Shown piece after piece: positions 63,894 to 64,000 of a DNA stretch of 64,000 bases. The position numbers were made by a program, and so were the translations under genes. A model generated the notes under the pieces. It did no database searches. It was not told the DNA's origin and saw only the letters and a program-made list of their open reading frames with translations. The DNA lies in assembly GCF_015223065.1 (NCBI RefSeq), contig NZ_JADFBY010000005.1:225538-289537 (forward strand). Reading direction: 5' to 3'. Position 1 is the stretch's first letter. The number at the start of each line of letters is the position of its first letter. Source of the DNA: Mucilaginibacter sp. JRF (GTDB taxonomy: Bacteria; Bacteroidota; Bacteroidia; Sphingobacteriales; Sphingobacteriaceae).

Positions 63894-64000
63894 TGACCGC
63901 TTTGAAAGCAAGGCGGATAGTTATTTGAAACAAAAAGGTCACTAAAAATTAAGCGAGAAAAAAGTAAAAATACTTCTTGCGAAATTGAAAAAGAATAATG

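Overview
The window looks like chromosome from a Bacteroidota species of the family Sphingobacteriaceae, most like Mucilaginibacter or Pedobacter. The basis is gene content (TonB-terminated BlaR-type peptidases, SusC-style carboxypeptidase-regulatory domains, a CruF-type carotenoid cluster, GH92, a long-form SbcC) and repeated Bacteroidota promoter elements of the form TAnnTTTG. No species can be named from sequence alone.

Positions 1-15,380 are an accessory block made almost entirely of nucleic-acid-processing genes, and it reads as visibly more AT-rich than most of the rest (judged by eye, not computed). A leftward operon (3375 to 1) encodes an ApeA-like HEPN protein followed by two paralogous HNH endonucleases, the second cut by the window edge. 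A divergent rightward operon (3861-12,700) has four genes that overlap or nearly touch: OLD-family ATPase/TOPRIM nuclease, UvrD-like helicase, SbcD (Mre11-like) and SbcC (Rad50-like). A convergent 717-residue protein with a PD-(D/E)XK nuclease core closes the block. It ends at the 3' side of a tRNA-Ala(GGC) gene, the usual side for integrated islands. A 15-bp exact copy of the tRNA anticodon-arm sequence lies about 200 bp inside, a possible attachment-site relic. No integrase is visible; the left end of the block is outside the window. OLD plus UvrD resembles Gabija. Its fusion into one operon with SbcCD, beside an ApeA/HNH/HNH operon, is the strongest candidate here for an undescribed defence arrangement.

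Positions 15,500-32,200 hold a DyP-type peroxidase, a beta-CASP hydrolase, a BlaI/BlaR1-TonB regulatory pair with two dyad operators over its promoter, a DUF1835 protein, a DUF187-type glycosyl hydrolase, a DUF885 lipoprotein, an ECF sigma/anti-sigma-TonB pair divergent from a VWA-domain lipid/envelope protein, a carboxypeptidase-regulatory-domain protein, and ispH. A degenerate second copy of the ispH 3' end sits about 0.9 kb from the gene.

Positions 32,200-45,900 hold a five-gene carotenoid end-group operon (CruF hydratase, glycosyltransferase, two acyltransferases, alpha/beta hydrolase), an orphan AT-rich gene, then core genes: hemH, waaA, a UDP-glucuronate decarboxylase, galE, an FtsX-type permease, an IscA-type Fe-S protein and dnaA with a long AT-rich leader that may hold the origin.

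Positions 45,900-64,000 hold two tandem thioredoxin-fold TlpA-like paralogues with an NTF2-like protein, a Uma2 protein, NUDIX hydrolase, a LemA/TPM/TPM cluster, a GH92 mannosidase, two sigma factors, an FAD oxidoreductase, DinB, LprI-like, CoA-binding and RNA m5C methyltransferase genes. The right edge carries a strong promoter and leader for something just outside the window.
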